The translations under genes were made by a program, and so were the position numbers. The notes below the pieces were generated by a model that did not search any database, had not been told where the DNA came from, and saw only the letters and a program-made list of their open reading frames with translations. From Coriobacteriia bacterium (GTDB lineage Bacteria > Actinomycetota > Coriobacteriia > Anaerosomatales > JAENZW01), in NCBI GenBank assembly GCA_029858605.1, contig JAOUET010000109.1:1-6411 (forward strand): DNA of 6,411 nucleotides. The letters are read 5' to 3'. This document shows positions 6,314 to 6,411 of the stretch, piece by piece; position 1 is the stretch's first letter, and each line of letters begins with the position of its first letter.

Positions 6314-6363
6314 GTCGCCGCCGGCACGTCGTCCGCACCCGCAAGATCGACTCCAGAGGGGTC

Positions 6364-6411
6364 CTACCTGCGCGACAGGCCGATGAAGTACAGCAACTGC
6401 ATCACCGCGAT
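6364..6411 (-). CDS. C-terminal 15 residues of an unidentified protein (partial)
   Basis: The minus-strand frame entering at the right edge reads IAVMQLLYFIGLSRR and stops at TAG (6364-6366). The hydrophobic stretch ending in two arginines resembles the last membrane helix of an integral membrane protein with a short positive tail. It lies 89 nt upstream of xseA on the same strand. Fifteen residues are too few to name a family, and even that this frame is coding is inferred from its open state and composition. Confidence 0.35.
   Translation of the reverse strand: MAVMQLLYFIGLSRR

Overview
The window is a high-GC bacterial chromosome segment in which every supportable gene lies on the minus strand. 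The protein sequences are ordinary chromosomal families. A corrinoid-activator (RACo-like) ferredoxin/ASKHA protein, an AMP-forming acetyl-CoA synthetase and the wording of the XseA active-site motifs together suggest an anaerobic, Gram-positive, high-GC bacterium. Something near the Coriobacteriia side of Actinomycetota is the best guess, but this is an inference from motif style and no marker gene proves it. No phage, transposon, CRISPR, tRNA or rRNA signal was seen.

Layout in transcription order (right to left). The right edge carries the last 15 codons of an unidentified gene. After an 88-nt gap with a good extended -10 promoter comes a tight five-gene cluster: xseA and xseB (the two subunits of exonuclease VII, stop and start codons abutting), a HIT-family hydrolase, a DegV-family fatty-acid-binding protein, and a 2Fe-2S/ASKHA protein of the RACo/DUF4445 type. 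Gaps inside the cluster are 0, 62, 2 and 0 nt, so it is almost certainly one transcript. It ends in a perfect 13-bp GC-rich terminator hairpin 7 nt after the last stop codon.

A 465-nt non-coding stretch follows. It holds the terminator, a 9-bp hairpin, an 18-bp near-perfect palindrome that looks like a repressor operator, and a structured leader in front of the next gene. The leader has a 10-bp stem enclosing a small hairpin, plus a 6-bp helix that would cover part of the Shine-Dalgarno sequence. The next gene is acs, acetyl-CoA synthetase, which runs off the left edge: 462 codons are present, roughly the first 70 percent.

Functionally, the cluster mixes DNA repair (exonuclease VII), nucleotide housekeeping (HIT), fatty-acid/phospholipid metabolism (DegV) and low-potential electron transfer (RACo-like). 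The first four are routine. The points deserving a second look are the RACo-like gene, which is translationally coupled to degV with no methyltransferase or corrinoid protein beside it, and the regulatory-looking DNA upstream of acs. I did not find a convincing undescribed system in this window.
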